Assembly (NCBI GenBank): GCA_017532355.1
Contig: JAFXJK010000027.1
Coordinates: 1-17,602, forward strand
Source of the DNA: Oscillospiraceae bacterium
Lineage (GTDB): Bacteria; Bacillota_A; Clostridia; Oscillospirales; JAAYXM01
Reading direction: 5' to 3'
DNA length: 17,602 nt
The notes under the pieces were generated by a model. That model saw nothing but the letters and a program-made list of their open reading frames with translations. It had not been told where the DNA came from and made no database searches. Below, piece by piece: positions 9,147-15,750 of the stretch. How positions within the stretch are numbered: the stretch's first letter is position 1; the number at the start of each line of letters is the position of its first letter. The position numbers and the translations under genes were made by a program.

Positions 9147-10519
9147 TCGTCATCACCGAGGCACTTTGCAACCTCAAGGAATATTGCACATTCCATACGC
9201 TTTCGGAAGAGCTCGCAGCCGCTTTCGTAAACTCCCGTGACGCTTCCTGTTGCGTGGTATGCGTTTGCGGCACAGCCGCCCGAGCAGTAAAGCTTTGCCC
9301 AGCAGGTTTCGCAGTCGGGGTGGGAATAGACGTTGTTGCACTTAAACTCATCCTGAATTGCGGTGTTCGTAACGCCTGACCAGATATCGCCGAGGCGGAA
9401 CTTCTCCTCGCCGACGAACTGATGGCAGGGGTATAAATCCCCCCACGGGGTAACCGCCATATACTCCGTACCCGAGCCGCAGCCCGAGATGCGCTTGTAG
9501 ATACACGGGCCTCCCGTTAAGTCAATCATATAATGATAGAACGTAAACGGTCTTCCCTCGCGGTGGCGAGCGAGCATCAATTCCGCAAGAAGCTCATACT
9601 GGCGCTTTACAATCTCGATGTCTTCTTTTGTGAGTGCTGACGGGTCATCGGGCGCGCAGACGACAGGCTCCATCGAAAGCTCGGTAAAGCCGAGGTCGAG
9701 CATCGTCTTTATATCCTCTAAAAAGTCGGGGTTTGCGTGAGTAAACGTGCCGCGCATATAATATTCCTTGCCTCCGCGAGCTTCTACAAGCTTCTGAAAC
9801 TTCGGAACGATTCTGTCAAAGCTTCCGACACCGTTCATGTCAACGCGGAAGCGGTCGTGAATCTCGCGCCTGCCGTCAAGGCTCAATACAACGTTTGACA
9901 TCTCGCGGTTTGCAAAGTCGATAACGTCGTCATCAATGAGCATCCCGTTTGTCGTGAGCGTGAAGCGGAAGTTCTTTCCTGCCGCTTTCTCGACACTCCT
10001 TGCGTACTCGACAAGTCGCTTCACAACGTCAAAATTCATAAGCGGCTCGCCGCCGAAGAAGTCAACCTCAAGGTTTCTTCTCGTTCCTGAGTTCTCGATA
10101 AGGAAATCGAGCGCACGTTTTCCCGTTTCAAAGCTCATCACTGCGCGCTCACCCGAGTATTTGCCCTGGCTTGCAAAGCAGTATGAGCAGTTTAAGTTGC
10201 AGGTGTGGGCAATGTGCAGACAGAGCGCCTTGACAACGCCCGAGGTCTTGTCCTTGAGCGTCTGCGCCATATCGCGGAAGCTGTCCTCTGCAAAGAGGCG
10301 GCCGTCATCGCGAAGAGCCGCAACCTCATCGTAGCACTCCTCGATTTCGTCCTTCGAAACTTCCGTGTACTTTTCGGAGAGCTTTTTTACAATCTCCTCG
10401 CGCGGCAGCTTCTCAAAATCTTCTATTATGTCGTATGAAACTTCGTCAACTGCGTGGATGGAGCCCGAGAAAACGTCAATGACGATGTTGAGCCCCCCCA
10501 TTTTGTATGTATGTACCAT
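9143..10519 (-). CDS. SCIFF peptide maturase, radical SAM/SPASM thioether-forming enzyme
   Basis: A 458-residue radical SAM enzyme that resembles the SCIFF maturases (CteB type), which link cysteine sulfur to an alpha carbon in a small cysteine-rich peptide to form a thioether bridge (ranthipeptide family). The N-terminal ~90 residues fit the PqqD-like peptide recognition domain. The radical SAM cluster motif is CNLNCSYC (Cys107, Cys111, Cys114), followed by FFGGEP (154-159). The C-terminal SPASM region has many cysteines for auxiliary Fe-S clusters (339, 347, 365, 394, 403, 406, 412, 416, 435, 444), including CETCWAKLYCSGGC. GAGGAG lies 8 bases before the ATG. The precursor gene lies 58 bases upstream and the two are separated by a terminator-like hairpin. 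Overlaps the decarboxylase gene downstream. Confidence 0.95.
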   Translation of the reverse strand: MVHTYKMGGLNIVIDVFSGSIHAVDEVSYDIIEDFEKLPREEIVKKLSEKYTEVSKDEIEECYDEVAALRDDGRLFAEDSFRDMAQTLKDKTSGVVKALCLHIAHTCNLNCSYCFASQGKYSGERAVMSFETGKRALDFLIENSGTRRNLEVDFFGGEPLMNFDVVKRLVEYARSVEKAAGKNFRFTLTTNGMLIDDDVIDFANREMSNVVLSLDGRREIHDRFRVDMNGVGSFDRIVPKFQKLVEARGGKEYYMRGTFTHANPDFLEDIKTMLDLGFTELSMEPVVCAPDDPSALTKEDIEIVKRQYELLAELMLARHREGRPFTFYHYMIDLTGGPCIYKRISGCGSGTEYMAVTPWGDLYPCHQFVGEEKFRLGDIWSGVTNTAIQDEFKCNNVYSHPDCETCWAKLYCSGGCAANAYHATGSVTGVYESGCELFRKRMECAIFLEVAKCLGDDE

Positions 10520-10527
10520 ATCTTTAT

Positions 10528-10533
10528 CTCCTC
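10528..10533 (-). promoter_or_regulatory. Ribosome binding site of the maturase, next to the hairpin
   Basis: GAGGAG, 8 bases before the ATG at 10519. It lies two bases after the T-run of the hairpin at 10540-10565, so only transcripts that read through the hairpin carry it. It decides the first ATG over the ATG six codons further on. Confidence 0.8.
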
Positions 10534-10539
10534 AAGAAA

Positions 10540-10565
10540 AATACCGCCGTGTGTACGGCGGTATT
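10540..10565 (-). terminator. Intercistronic terminator/attenuator between SCIFF peptide and maturase
   Basis: A perfect 11-bp stem (aataccgccgt / acggcggtatt) with a gtgt loop. On the minus strand the stem runs into TTTTTC. It starts 12 bases after the peptide stop codon. Expected effect: most transcripts end here and a minority continue into the maturase and decarboxylase; the hairpin would also protect the peptide mRNA 3' end. Confidence 0.82.
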
Positions 10566-10577
10566 CTGAAGGTTTAA

Positions 10578-10724
10578 TTACTTCTTTGTGCTCTCGCACT
10601 TCTGGTTTGCGATACCGCAGCTTGTCTTGCAAGCAGACTGGCAGGATGTCTGGCACTCGCCGCAACCGCCGTTCTTTGCGCTCTCGCAGAGATTACGTGT
10701 ATTGATTGTCTTGATATGTTTCAT
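10578..10724 (-). CDS. SCIFF ranthipeptide precursor (six cysteines in forty-five)
   Basis: A 48-residue peptide beginning MKHIKTINTRN and containing the nearly invariant SCIFF core CGECQTSCQSACKTSC (21-36), then GIANQKC with Cys43. It is the substrate of the radical SAM maturase encoded just downstream, which introduces a Cys-to-alpha-carbon thioether. The six usual cysteines are 21, 24, 28, 32, 36 and 43; an extra cysteine is present at 13 in the leader part (NLCESAK). GGAGG (10733-10737) lies 8 bases before the ATG, and a strong promoter of its own lies at 10760-10789. The biological role of SCIFF is not firmly established; reports link ranthipeptides to cell-density-related control in clostridia. 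The identification rests on the core motif plus the adjacent maturase. Confidence 0.96.
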   Translation of the reverse strand: MKHIKTINTRNLCESAKNGGCGECQTSCQSACKTSCGIANQKCESTKK

Positions 10725-10759
10725 TGTAAAAGCCTCCGTAAAGTTTTATCTTATGAGTT

Positions 10760-10789
10760 ATTATATCACGGGAAAATATGAAAAGTCAA
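10760..10789 (-). promoter_or_regulatory. Strong promoter of the SCIFF gene
   Basis: TTGACT (10784-10789), 18-base spacer, perfect TATAAT (10760-10765) with extended -10 (TGA). It starts six bases after the protease stop codon. No terminator is visible between the protease and this promoter, so read-through from the protease is possible. Confidence 0.8.
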
Positions 10790-10795
10790 TAGCTT

Positions 10796-12619
10796 CTATC
10801 TTTCGTAGAAGTTCTCAAAACCGAGAGCTGCCGCACCGTCAAGATCGTATGCGCCGAGTTCATTTTCGATAAGCGAGTAAAGGAACATTACCGACTCAAG
10901 CCAAAGCCCCGTTGCATTTTCCTCGTGCAGGCTTTTGCTTTCGTACAGGCCGGTGAGATAGTCAAGCGTTACGTGCATATTTTCGCCAAACTCGTCTTTA
11001 TCCAGCTTCGTCTCGCCCGTAATATCTGCCTCGTTGCTGTTTTCATCGTAATAGTAACTGTAGTAGCAGATAACATCGTATCCTTCGGGTTCAAACCAGA
11101 TCGAAGAAGAAAGCAATCCTCCTTCATTGAAAGCATAGTTGTTGACGAGGCCAAACATTCTATAATCTCTGTCGTATGTGATTATATATACGCTATCGCC
11201 GTTTGAGCCTTTGTCTTCTACGTAATATCCGTTGCCGGACTCCATTTCGATGTTTGCATTATTGTCTATCCAAGCCTTCAGAAGCGTTGTCGCCGCCTCA
11301 GCCTCGGTCATACCCGTTGTGTCGATATGCCCGACGGTATATTCAGGCTCGTCAAAAGAGCCGATGGCTGACAAGTAAACTGCTTTCTTCTTGTTAAAGC
11401 CGTCAATTACGGAAATCGGTCGCGCAAAGTTTACGTTCTGCCCTTCGTCAAAACCTCCCGAGGTGATTCCGATTACGTTGCCCTGCTTGTTTATAAGAGC
11501 GCCGCCCGAAGAGCCGTGAGAAATCGGAACGCTTATCTGAATAACCTTTTCACCCCAAAGCGTAAGATCCGGATTTGAAACAAGTCCCTCGGAAATTGTA
11601 TTCTCAAATCCGAGTGGGCTTCCGATTGCATAAACGGTCTGTCCGCCCGAAGCCTTTTCCTTTCTCTCGATTTCGAGATACGGGAAGTTGTCGCCTTCTA
11701 TCTGCAGGACTGCCCAGTCCTCAGCCTCGCTGTAATCGTAAACGCCCTCTACCTTATAAGTCTTTCCGTTATCCGAGCGGCGGATTTTAGCCGAGTACGC
11801 GTCATCAATAACGTGGTAGTTTGTGACTGCCGTACCGTCGGAATCTATAAAGAAGCCACTCGCGTTTCCTGCATATTCTCCGTATGCGTCATAAACCTCA
11901 ATATAGAAAACGGCAGGGGAGCATTTCTTGTAAATCTCCTCGGAGCTGTAGCTTACGTCGTTGTTTTCGTTTTCAAACTCCGAAACGTTGTAGTTTCTCT
12001 CATACTGCGCCGCAGTAAATACGTTTGCCTCGATAAGCTTTTCGGCAAGCGTTTTGCCCGTACCCTTTACCTCTGCCTCAAGGGCCGCATAGGAAACGAG
12101 GACAACGTCTGCACGAAGAAAGCTCAAAACGTCCGGATTACCTTTCATAATTCCCTTTTCCCTTGCAAGCGCAAACGGGTTATCCCACATAAAGTCGCCG
12201 TTTTTATCGGAATATCCGAGCGCACGGAGAACGAAGGTTATATACATTGAAGCCGAAGCCGCGCTTGCGGAGCCGAACTTTGTTGCGGAAACGCCGTTCG
12301 TGAGGTTGTTTTCATAAGCATAGCCGACATACTTTTCCGCCCAATCGGGAACGTCGAGGAACGGGTGTCTGCCGCCCTTTGCAAGCGCCTCACTCTCACG
12401 TCCGAGAACGCGGATGAGCATAACAAGAGCCTCGACGCGTGTCGGTGCACGTCCGAGCGCAAAGTCCGTCTCCGAAACGCCCTTGAAAAGCCCGAGTGCC
12501 TTGAGGTCGTCTGCAAGAGCCTCTTCTCGCGTAAGCGTCGTGCTCGCCGCGGAAACAGGGATACATATAAGCGATGAAACCATCGCGATACACAGAACGA
12601 GTGCAATAATCTTTTTCAT
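10796..12619 (-). CDS. Exported SLH-containing trypsin-like (DegP/HtrA-type) serine protease
   Basis: A 607-residue secreted protease. A signal peptide (1-25, MKKIIALVL... ending VSAA) is followed by SLH-like modules (about 28-205; FLDVPDWAEKYVGYAYENNL and later FLRADVVLVSYAAL are recognisable) and a trypsin-like domain (about 233-410). The catalytic triad is visible: His269 in TNYHV, Asp301 in EDWAVLQI, Ser371 in HGSSGGAL. There is no PDZ domain, unlike classical HtrA. The last ~190 residues (about 420-607) are acidic, tyrosine-rich and not recognised. An in-frame ATG 39 bases upstream lies within the -10 region of the promoter at 12649-12677, so I use the ATG at 12619, which has AGGAG 8 bases upstream. 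The likely location is the cell surface, held by the SLH modules. The next gene on this strand is the SCIFF precursor, 71 bases away. Confidence 0.9.
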   Translation of the reverse strand: MKKIIALVLCIAMVSSLICIPVSAASTTLTREEALADDLKALGLFKGVSETDFALGRAPTRVEALVMLIRVLGRESEALAKGGRHPFLDVPDWAEKYVGYAYENNLTNGVSATKFGSASAASASMYITFVLRALGYSDKNGDFMWDNPFALAREKGIMKGNPDVLSFLRADVVLVSYAALEAEVKGTGKTLAEKLIEANVFTAAQYERNYNVSEFENENNDVSYSSEEIYKKCSPAVFYIEVYDAYGEYAGNASGFFIDSDGTAVTNYHVIDDAYSAKIRRSDNGKTYKVEGVYDYSEAEDWAVLQIEGDNFPYLEIERKEKASGGQTVYAIGSPLGFENTISEGLVSNPDLTLWGEKVIQISVPISHGSSGGALINKQGNVIGITSGGFDEGQNVNFARPISVIDGFNKKKAVYLSAIGSFDEPEYTVGHIDTTGMTEAEAATTLLKAWIDNNANIEMESGNGYYVEDKGSNGDSVYIITYDRDYRMFGLVNNYAFNEGGLLSSSIWFEPEGYDVICYYSYYYDENSNEADITGETKLDKDEFGENMHVTLDYLTGLYESKSLHEENATGLWLESVMFLYSLIENELGAYDLDGAAALGFENFYER

Positions 12620-12648
12620 ACCGTCTGCTCCTTTGCCTGTTTTTCTAT

Positions 12649-12677
12649 ATATTACCATAAATTCGCAGTCTTTTCAA
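12649..12677 (-). promoter_or_regulatory. Promoter of the SLH protease gene
   Basis: TTGAAA (12672-12677), 17-base spacer, TAATAT (12649-12654) with TGG before it (extended -10). It decides the protease start. An inverted pair CCGTCTG (12621-12627) / CAGACGG (12681-12687) brackets the promoter, 53 bases apart, and might be regulatory. Confidence 0.65.
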
Positions 12678-12709
12678 TAACAGACGGCTTCGTTTTTGTA
12701 AATTTTCCG

Positions 12710-12738
12710 TTGCGGAAAAGGGTGTTTTATAGTATAAT
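12710..12738 (+). promoter_or_regulatory. Promoter of mnmG-rsmG
   Basis: TTGCGG (12710-12715), 17-base spacer, perfect TATAAT (12733-12738). AAAGGAG at 12752-12758 precedes the mnmG ATG at 12769. It is divergent from the protease promoter, with about 32 bases between the two -35 boxes. Confidence 0.8.
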
Positions 12739-12768
12739 ATCTCTGTTAAATAAAGGAGAGCTTCATTT

Positions 12769-14643
12769 ATGGAATATATTGCAGGAAAATACGATATAGC
12801 CGTCATCGGCGCCGGCCACGCAGGCATTGAGGCGGCACTTGCGGCGGCACGCCTTGGCACGAGAGTTGTCTGCTTTGCGATAAATCTCGACTCCGTCGGC
12901 AATATGCCCTGTAACCCTGCCATCGGCGGCACGGCTAAAGGTCACCTCGTCCGCGAGCTCGATGCGCTCGGCGGCGAGATGGGACGTGCGGCGGACGATA
13001 CGTGTATCCAGTACCGTATGCTCAACCGCGGCAAGGGTCCTGCAGTTTATTCTCTCCGCGCGCAGGCAGACAGAAGAGCGTATCAGGAGCGTATGAAAAA
13101 GACGCTTGAAGCGTGCGAAAATCTCCGTCTCATTCAGGCAGAGATTGCGCGTGTTGAGGTTACGGACGGCGCAGTGAGCGCAGTCGTCACCGCAACGGGC
13201 GGCCGTTACCTCGTTTCAAAGTGTGTCATCGCAACGGGTACTTTCCTTGGCGGAAAGACCACCGTGGGCGACTCCTCTCGCGAGGGCGGTCCTGACGGTA
13301 TGTTTGCCGCAACGCTCCTTACGAAAAATCTCCTTGAGATAGGCCTTCCTCTCCGTCGCTTCAAGACGGGAACACCGCCGCGCATCAATGCGCGCTCGAT
13401 TGACTTTTCAAAAATGGAAGTACAGCCGGGGGATGAGGACATCGCGCCGTTTTCCTTCGATACGGACAAGGAACTTAAAAACCTCCGCGTCTGTCACCTT
13501 ACATATACAAACGAAGAAACCCACCGCATAATCCGCGAAAATCTCCACCGCTCTCCGCTTTTCTCGGGGAACATTGAGGGAATCGGCCCACGCTACTGTC
13601 CGTCTATCGAGGACAAGGTTATGCGCTTTGCGGACAAAAAGCGCCACCAGCTCTTTATCGAGCCGATGGGTCTTTCTACCGATGAGATGTATATTCAGGG
13701 ACTTTCAAGCTCTCTTCCCGAGGATGTTCAGCTTGAGATTGTCCACTCGATAGAGGGCCTTGAAAACGCGGAGATTATGCGTTTTGCCTATGCTATTGAA
13801 TACGATTGTATCGACCCGACCGCACTTGACGCAACGCTCAAAGTCAAGGCGATAGACGGTCTTTACGGCGCAGGTCAGTTCTGCGGCTCTTCAGGCTATG
13901 AAGAGGCCGCCGTACAGGGGCTTATTGCAGGCATAAACGCCGCAAATTCATTCCTTGGGCGTTCTCCGTTCACGCTCGACCGCTCGAGCTCATACATAGG
14001 AACGCTTATCGACGACCTCGTTACAAAGGGCACGAACGAGCCGTACAGAATGATGACCTCGCGCTCGGAATACCGCCTCTATCTCCGTCAGGACAATGCG
14101 GATCTTCGCCTCACTGAGCTCGGCTATCAGCTCGGGCTTGTTTCCGAGGAAAAGTATCAGAGAATGCTCAACAAGAAAAAACGCGCAGAAGAGGAGCTTT
14201 TGCGCCTCGAGAAGACGGTCATCCCTCCGCGTGCGGACATAAACGACTTTCTCATGGAGCGCGGCACGTCGCCACTCCTCACGGGAGCAAGCCTTGCAGA
14301 CCTCATCCGACGTCCGCAGCTTGACTATCTCTCCCTTGCGCCGTTTGACAAAACACGCCCCGAGCTTTCGCCGAACATTGTCGAAACGGTTGAAATCTCG
14401 CTTAAATACGACGGCTATATGAAGCGTCAGCTCGCTCAGATTGAGCAGTTTAAGAAGCTTGAGGAAAAGCTTCTTCCGGAGGATATTGACTATATGTCCT
14501 TAATCGGGCTTCGCACAGAAGCACGCCAGAAGCTCACCGCCATCCGCCCGAAATCCGTCGGGCAGGCATCGCGCATATCCGGCGTTTCCCCTGCCGACAT
14601 AACGGCACTTCTTCTTTACTTAAAGCAGAAAGGAAGTAAGTAA
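12769..14643 (+). CDS. mnmG: tRNA uridine-5-carboxymethylaminomethyl modification enzyme MnmG (GidA)
   Basis: A full-length 624-residue MnmG. With MnmE it installs the carboxymethylaminomethyl (or aminomethyl) group on U34 of certain tRNAs, using FAD and a folate one-carbon unit. The N-terminal FAD-binding motif VIGAGHAG (12-19) is followed by the family hallmark region with NPAIGG, GHLVRELDALGG and RMLNRGKGPAV. GTFLGGKT and GTPPR segments follow, and the C-terminal helical domain includes GVSPADITALLLYL near the end. The rsmG start is one base after the stop, as in many bacteria. mnmE, which commonly precedes this pair, is not in the window; the upstream neighbour is a divergent protease. 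Confidence 0.97.
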   Translation: MEYIAGKYDIAVIGAGHAGIEAALAAARLGTRVVCFAINLDSVGNMPCNPAIGGTAKGHLVRELDALGGEMGRAADDTCIQYRMLNRGKGPAVYSLRAQADRRAYQERMKKTLEACENLRLIQAEIARVEVTDGAVSAVVTATGGRYLVSKCVIATGTFLGGKTTVGDSSREGGPDGMFAATLLTKNLLEIGLPLRRFKTGTPPRINARSIDFSKMEVQPGDEDIAPFSFDTDKELKNLRVCHLTYTNEETHRIIRENLHRSPLFSGNIEGIGPRYCPSIEDKVMRFADKKRHQLFIEPMGLSTDEMYIQGLSSSLPEDVQLEIVHSIEGLENAEIMRFAYAIEYDCIDPTALDATLKVKAIDGLYGAGQFCGSSGYEEAAVQGLIAGINAANSFLGRSPFTLDRSSSYIGTLIDDLVTKGTNEPYRMMTSRSEYRLYLRQDNADLRLTELGYQLGLVSEEKYQRMLNKKKRAEEELLRLEKTVIPPRADINDFLMERGTSPLLTGASLADLIRRPQLDYLSLAPFDKTRPELSPNIVETVEISLKYDGYMKRQLAQIEQFKKLEEKLLPEDIDYMSLIGLRTEARQKLTAIRPKSVGQASRISGVSPADITALLLYLKQKGSK

Positions 14644-14644
14644 A

Positions 14645-15343
14645 ATGGAAGCTTTACTCAACGATATTTTTAAAAGCCTAAATCTCTCGGCAGACCCGAA
14701 GCCGTTTATGACTTTTGCCGATGAGCTTATAGAGACGAACAAGGTTATGAACTTAACCGCAATCACCGAGCCGGATGAAATCTGCATCCGCCACTTTGCC
14801 GACTCTCTCGCACTTCTCACGTCTTACGACTTTTCGGGAAAGCGCGTTATCGACGTCGGCTGCGGCGCAGGCTTTCCGGGTCTTCCTCTCCGCCTTGCAA
14901 AGAGCGATATTTCGCTTACGCTTCTCGACTCGCTCGGAAAGAGAATAAACTTTCTCTCGGGCGTGTGCGATAAAATCGGCATAACCGATGTGGAGCTTCT
15001 CCACGCGAGAGCAGAGGAGCAGGCATTAATCGACGGCTATCGCGAAGGCTACGACATCGCAGTATCGCGCGCGGTAGCTGACCTTTCGATGCTTTCGGAG
15101 ATGTGCCTGCCGTATGTAAAAGTCGGCGGCGTTATGCTCGCGATGAAGGCATCCGACTGCGAAGAGGAGATAAACCGCGCAAAGAACGCGATAAAACTCC
15201 TCGGCGGCAAGATTGAAAAGAAGTTTGATTACACACTTTTCGGTACGGACAGGATAAATTCCGTTCTCATAATACGGAAGGTTTCCGAAACTCCGAAAAA
15301 GTATCCGCGCCGCTTTGCAAAGATAAAAGCAAGCCCGCTATAA
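14645..15343 (+). CDS. rsmG: 16S rRNA (guanine-527-N7) methyltransferase RsmG (GidB)
   Basis: A 232-residue class I SAM-dependent methyltransferase of normal length for RsmG, which methylates N7 of G527 in 16S rRNA within the 30S subunit. Visible motifs are MNLTAI (35-40), IRHFADSL (48-55), the SAM-binding VIDVGCGAGFPGLPL (68-82), and a late SRAVADL segment typical of the family. It starts one base after the mnmG stop, with AGGAAG inside the end of mnmG as the likely ribosome site. The basic C-terminus ends in YPRRFAKIKASPL, close to the usual RsmG ending. A terminator lies at 15359-15383. Confidence 0.97.
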   Translation: MEALLNDIFKSLNLSADPKPFMTFADELIETNKVMNLTAITEPDEICIRHFADSLALLTSYDFSGKRVIDVGCGAGFPGLPLRLAKSDISLTLLDSLGKRINFLSGVCDKIGITDVELLHARAEEQALIDGYREGYDIAVSRAVADLSMLSEMCLPYVKVGGVMLAMKASDCEEEINRAKNAIKLLGGKIEKKFDYTLFGTDRINSVLIIRKVSETPKKYPRRFAKIKASPL

Positions 15344-15358
15344 AATAACAAAGTCTCC

Positions 15359-15383
15359 AAAAGCCACGCCTCGCGTGGTTTTT
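15359..15383 (+). terminator. Terminator of mnmG-rsmG
   Basis: An 11-bp stem (aaaagccacgc / gcgtggttttt, one G-T pair) with a 3-base loop and T-run, 15 bases after the rsmG stop. It is part of repeat copy B. Confidence 0.85.
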
Positions 15384-15393
15384 GTTATACAAA
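15361..15393. repeat. Dispersed intergenic repeat, copy B
   Basis: Bases 15373-15393 (gcgtgg, T5, gttatacaaa) are identical to 15694-15714 in copy C. Copy B has the intact ccacgc/gcgtgg stem but lacks the terminator hairpin that follows copies A and C; it runs instead into the palindrome-rich insert. Confidence 0.7.
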
Positions 15394-15496
15394 CTTCAGG
15401 CTCCCCTGCGCAAGGGGAGGTCGGAGCGTTCTGCCGTCGCCCTGTGGCGAGTGGACGTTTCTGCTTATCCGACTTTGTATGTCCTGCCGGACGGGC

Positions 15497-15520
15497 GTAC
15501 TTTTGTCGCGACAAAAGTAC
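15497..15520. repeat. 24-bp perfect palindrome
   Basis: gtacttttgtcg followed by its exact reverse complement with no spacer. It lies inside the ~300-base segment bounded by repeat copies B and C. Confidence 0.85.
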
Positions 15521-15530
15521 CAAAAACGCT

Positions 15531-15583
15531 TGTGGGGAGAACTCGCCGCCGCACTCCCGTACGGCGAAGGAAACCTCCCCACA
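15531..15583. repeat. Two-tier inverted repeat
   Basis: An outer 9-bp stem tgtggggag (15531-15539) / ctccccaca (15575-15583) encloses an inner 6-bp stem tcgccg (15543-15548) / cggcga (15562-15567). If transcribed it would form a branched hairpin; function unknown. Confidence 0.65.
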
Positions 15584-15686
15584 CCTCTCCGCTTCGCATC
15601 GACGAAAGTTACAGCAGGAACGCCATTTGTAATATCGCGAATTTTCCGTGAAGAGCAAATCGCTTTCGTGATGCAACAACGCAGCT

Positions 15687-15717
15687 TCCTCGCGCGTGGT
15701 TTTTGTTATACAAAAAA
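15687..15717. repeat. Dispersed intergenic repeat, copy C
   Basis: 29 of 31 bases match copy A (286-316). The left stem arm is degenerate (caacgc instead of ccacgc). As with copy A, it runs straight into a minus-strand terminator. Confidence 0.75.
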
Positions 15718-15744
15718 GGAATGGGAAAATCCCATTCCTTTTTT
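15712..15744 (-). terminator. Terminator of the DUF4234-like membrane protein gene
   Basis: A perfect 15-bp stem (aaaaaaggaatggga / tcccattcctttttt) with an aaa loop, six bases after the minus-strand stop at 15751. The A/T outer stem makes it usable from both sides. Confidence 0.9.
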
Positions 15745-15750
15745 ATTGTC

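Larger units (their letters stand above)
15344..15750. other. Structured non-coding region between convergent genes
   Basis: No gene is supported here; short open frames are basic, low-complexity translations of palindromes. It holds the rsmG terminator with repeat copy B (15359-15393), a ctcccct/aggggag hairpin near 15401-15419, a tcgcc/ggcga hairpin near 15437-15450, a 24-bp perfect palindrome (15497-15520), a two-tier hairpin (15531-15583), repeat copy C (15687-15717) and the terminator at 15712-15744. Confidence 0.7.

Noticed and set aside
10426..10665. Minus-strand open frame overlapping the SCIFF gene
   Set aside because: It is in another frame, passes through the hairpin at 10540-10565, and the SCIFF motif is in the frame of 10578-10724.
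12620..12658. Longer protease reading frame starting at the ATG at 12658
   Set aside because: That ATG lies in the promoter -10 region, and the added residues would precede a perfect signal peptide; AGGAG supports 12619.
12621..12687. Possible riboswitch or leader hairpin upstream of the protease
   Set aside because: The two arms (CCGTCTG/CAGACGG) lie on either side of the promoter, so the upstream arm would not be in the transcript.
15359..15393. Possible attachment site (att) downstream of mnmG-rsmG
   Set aside because: No integrase, tRNA gene or element boundary is present; the hairpin and T-run explain it as a terminator within a repeat.
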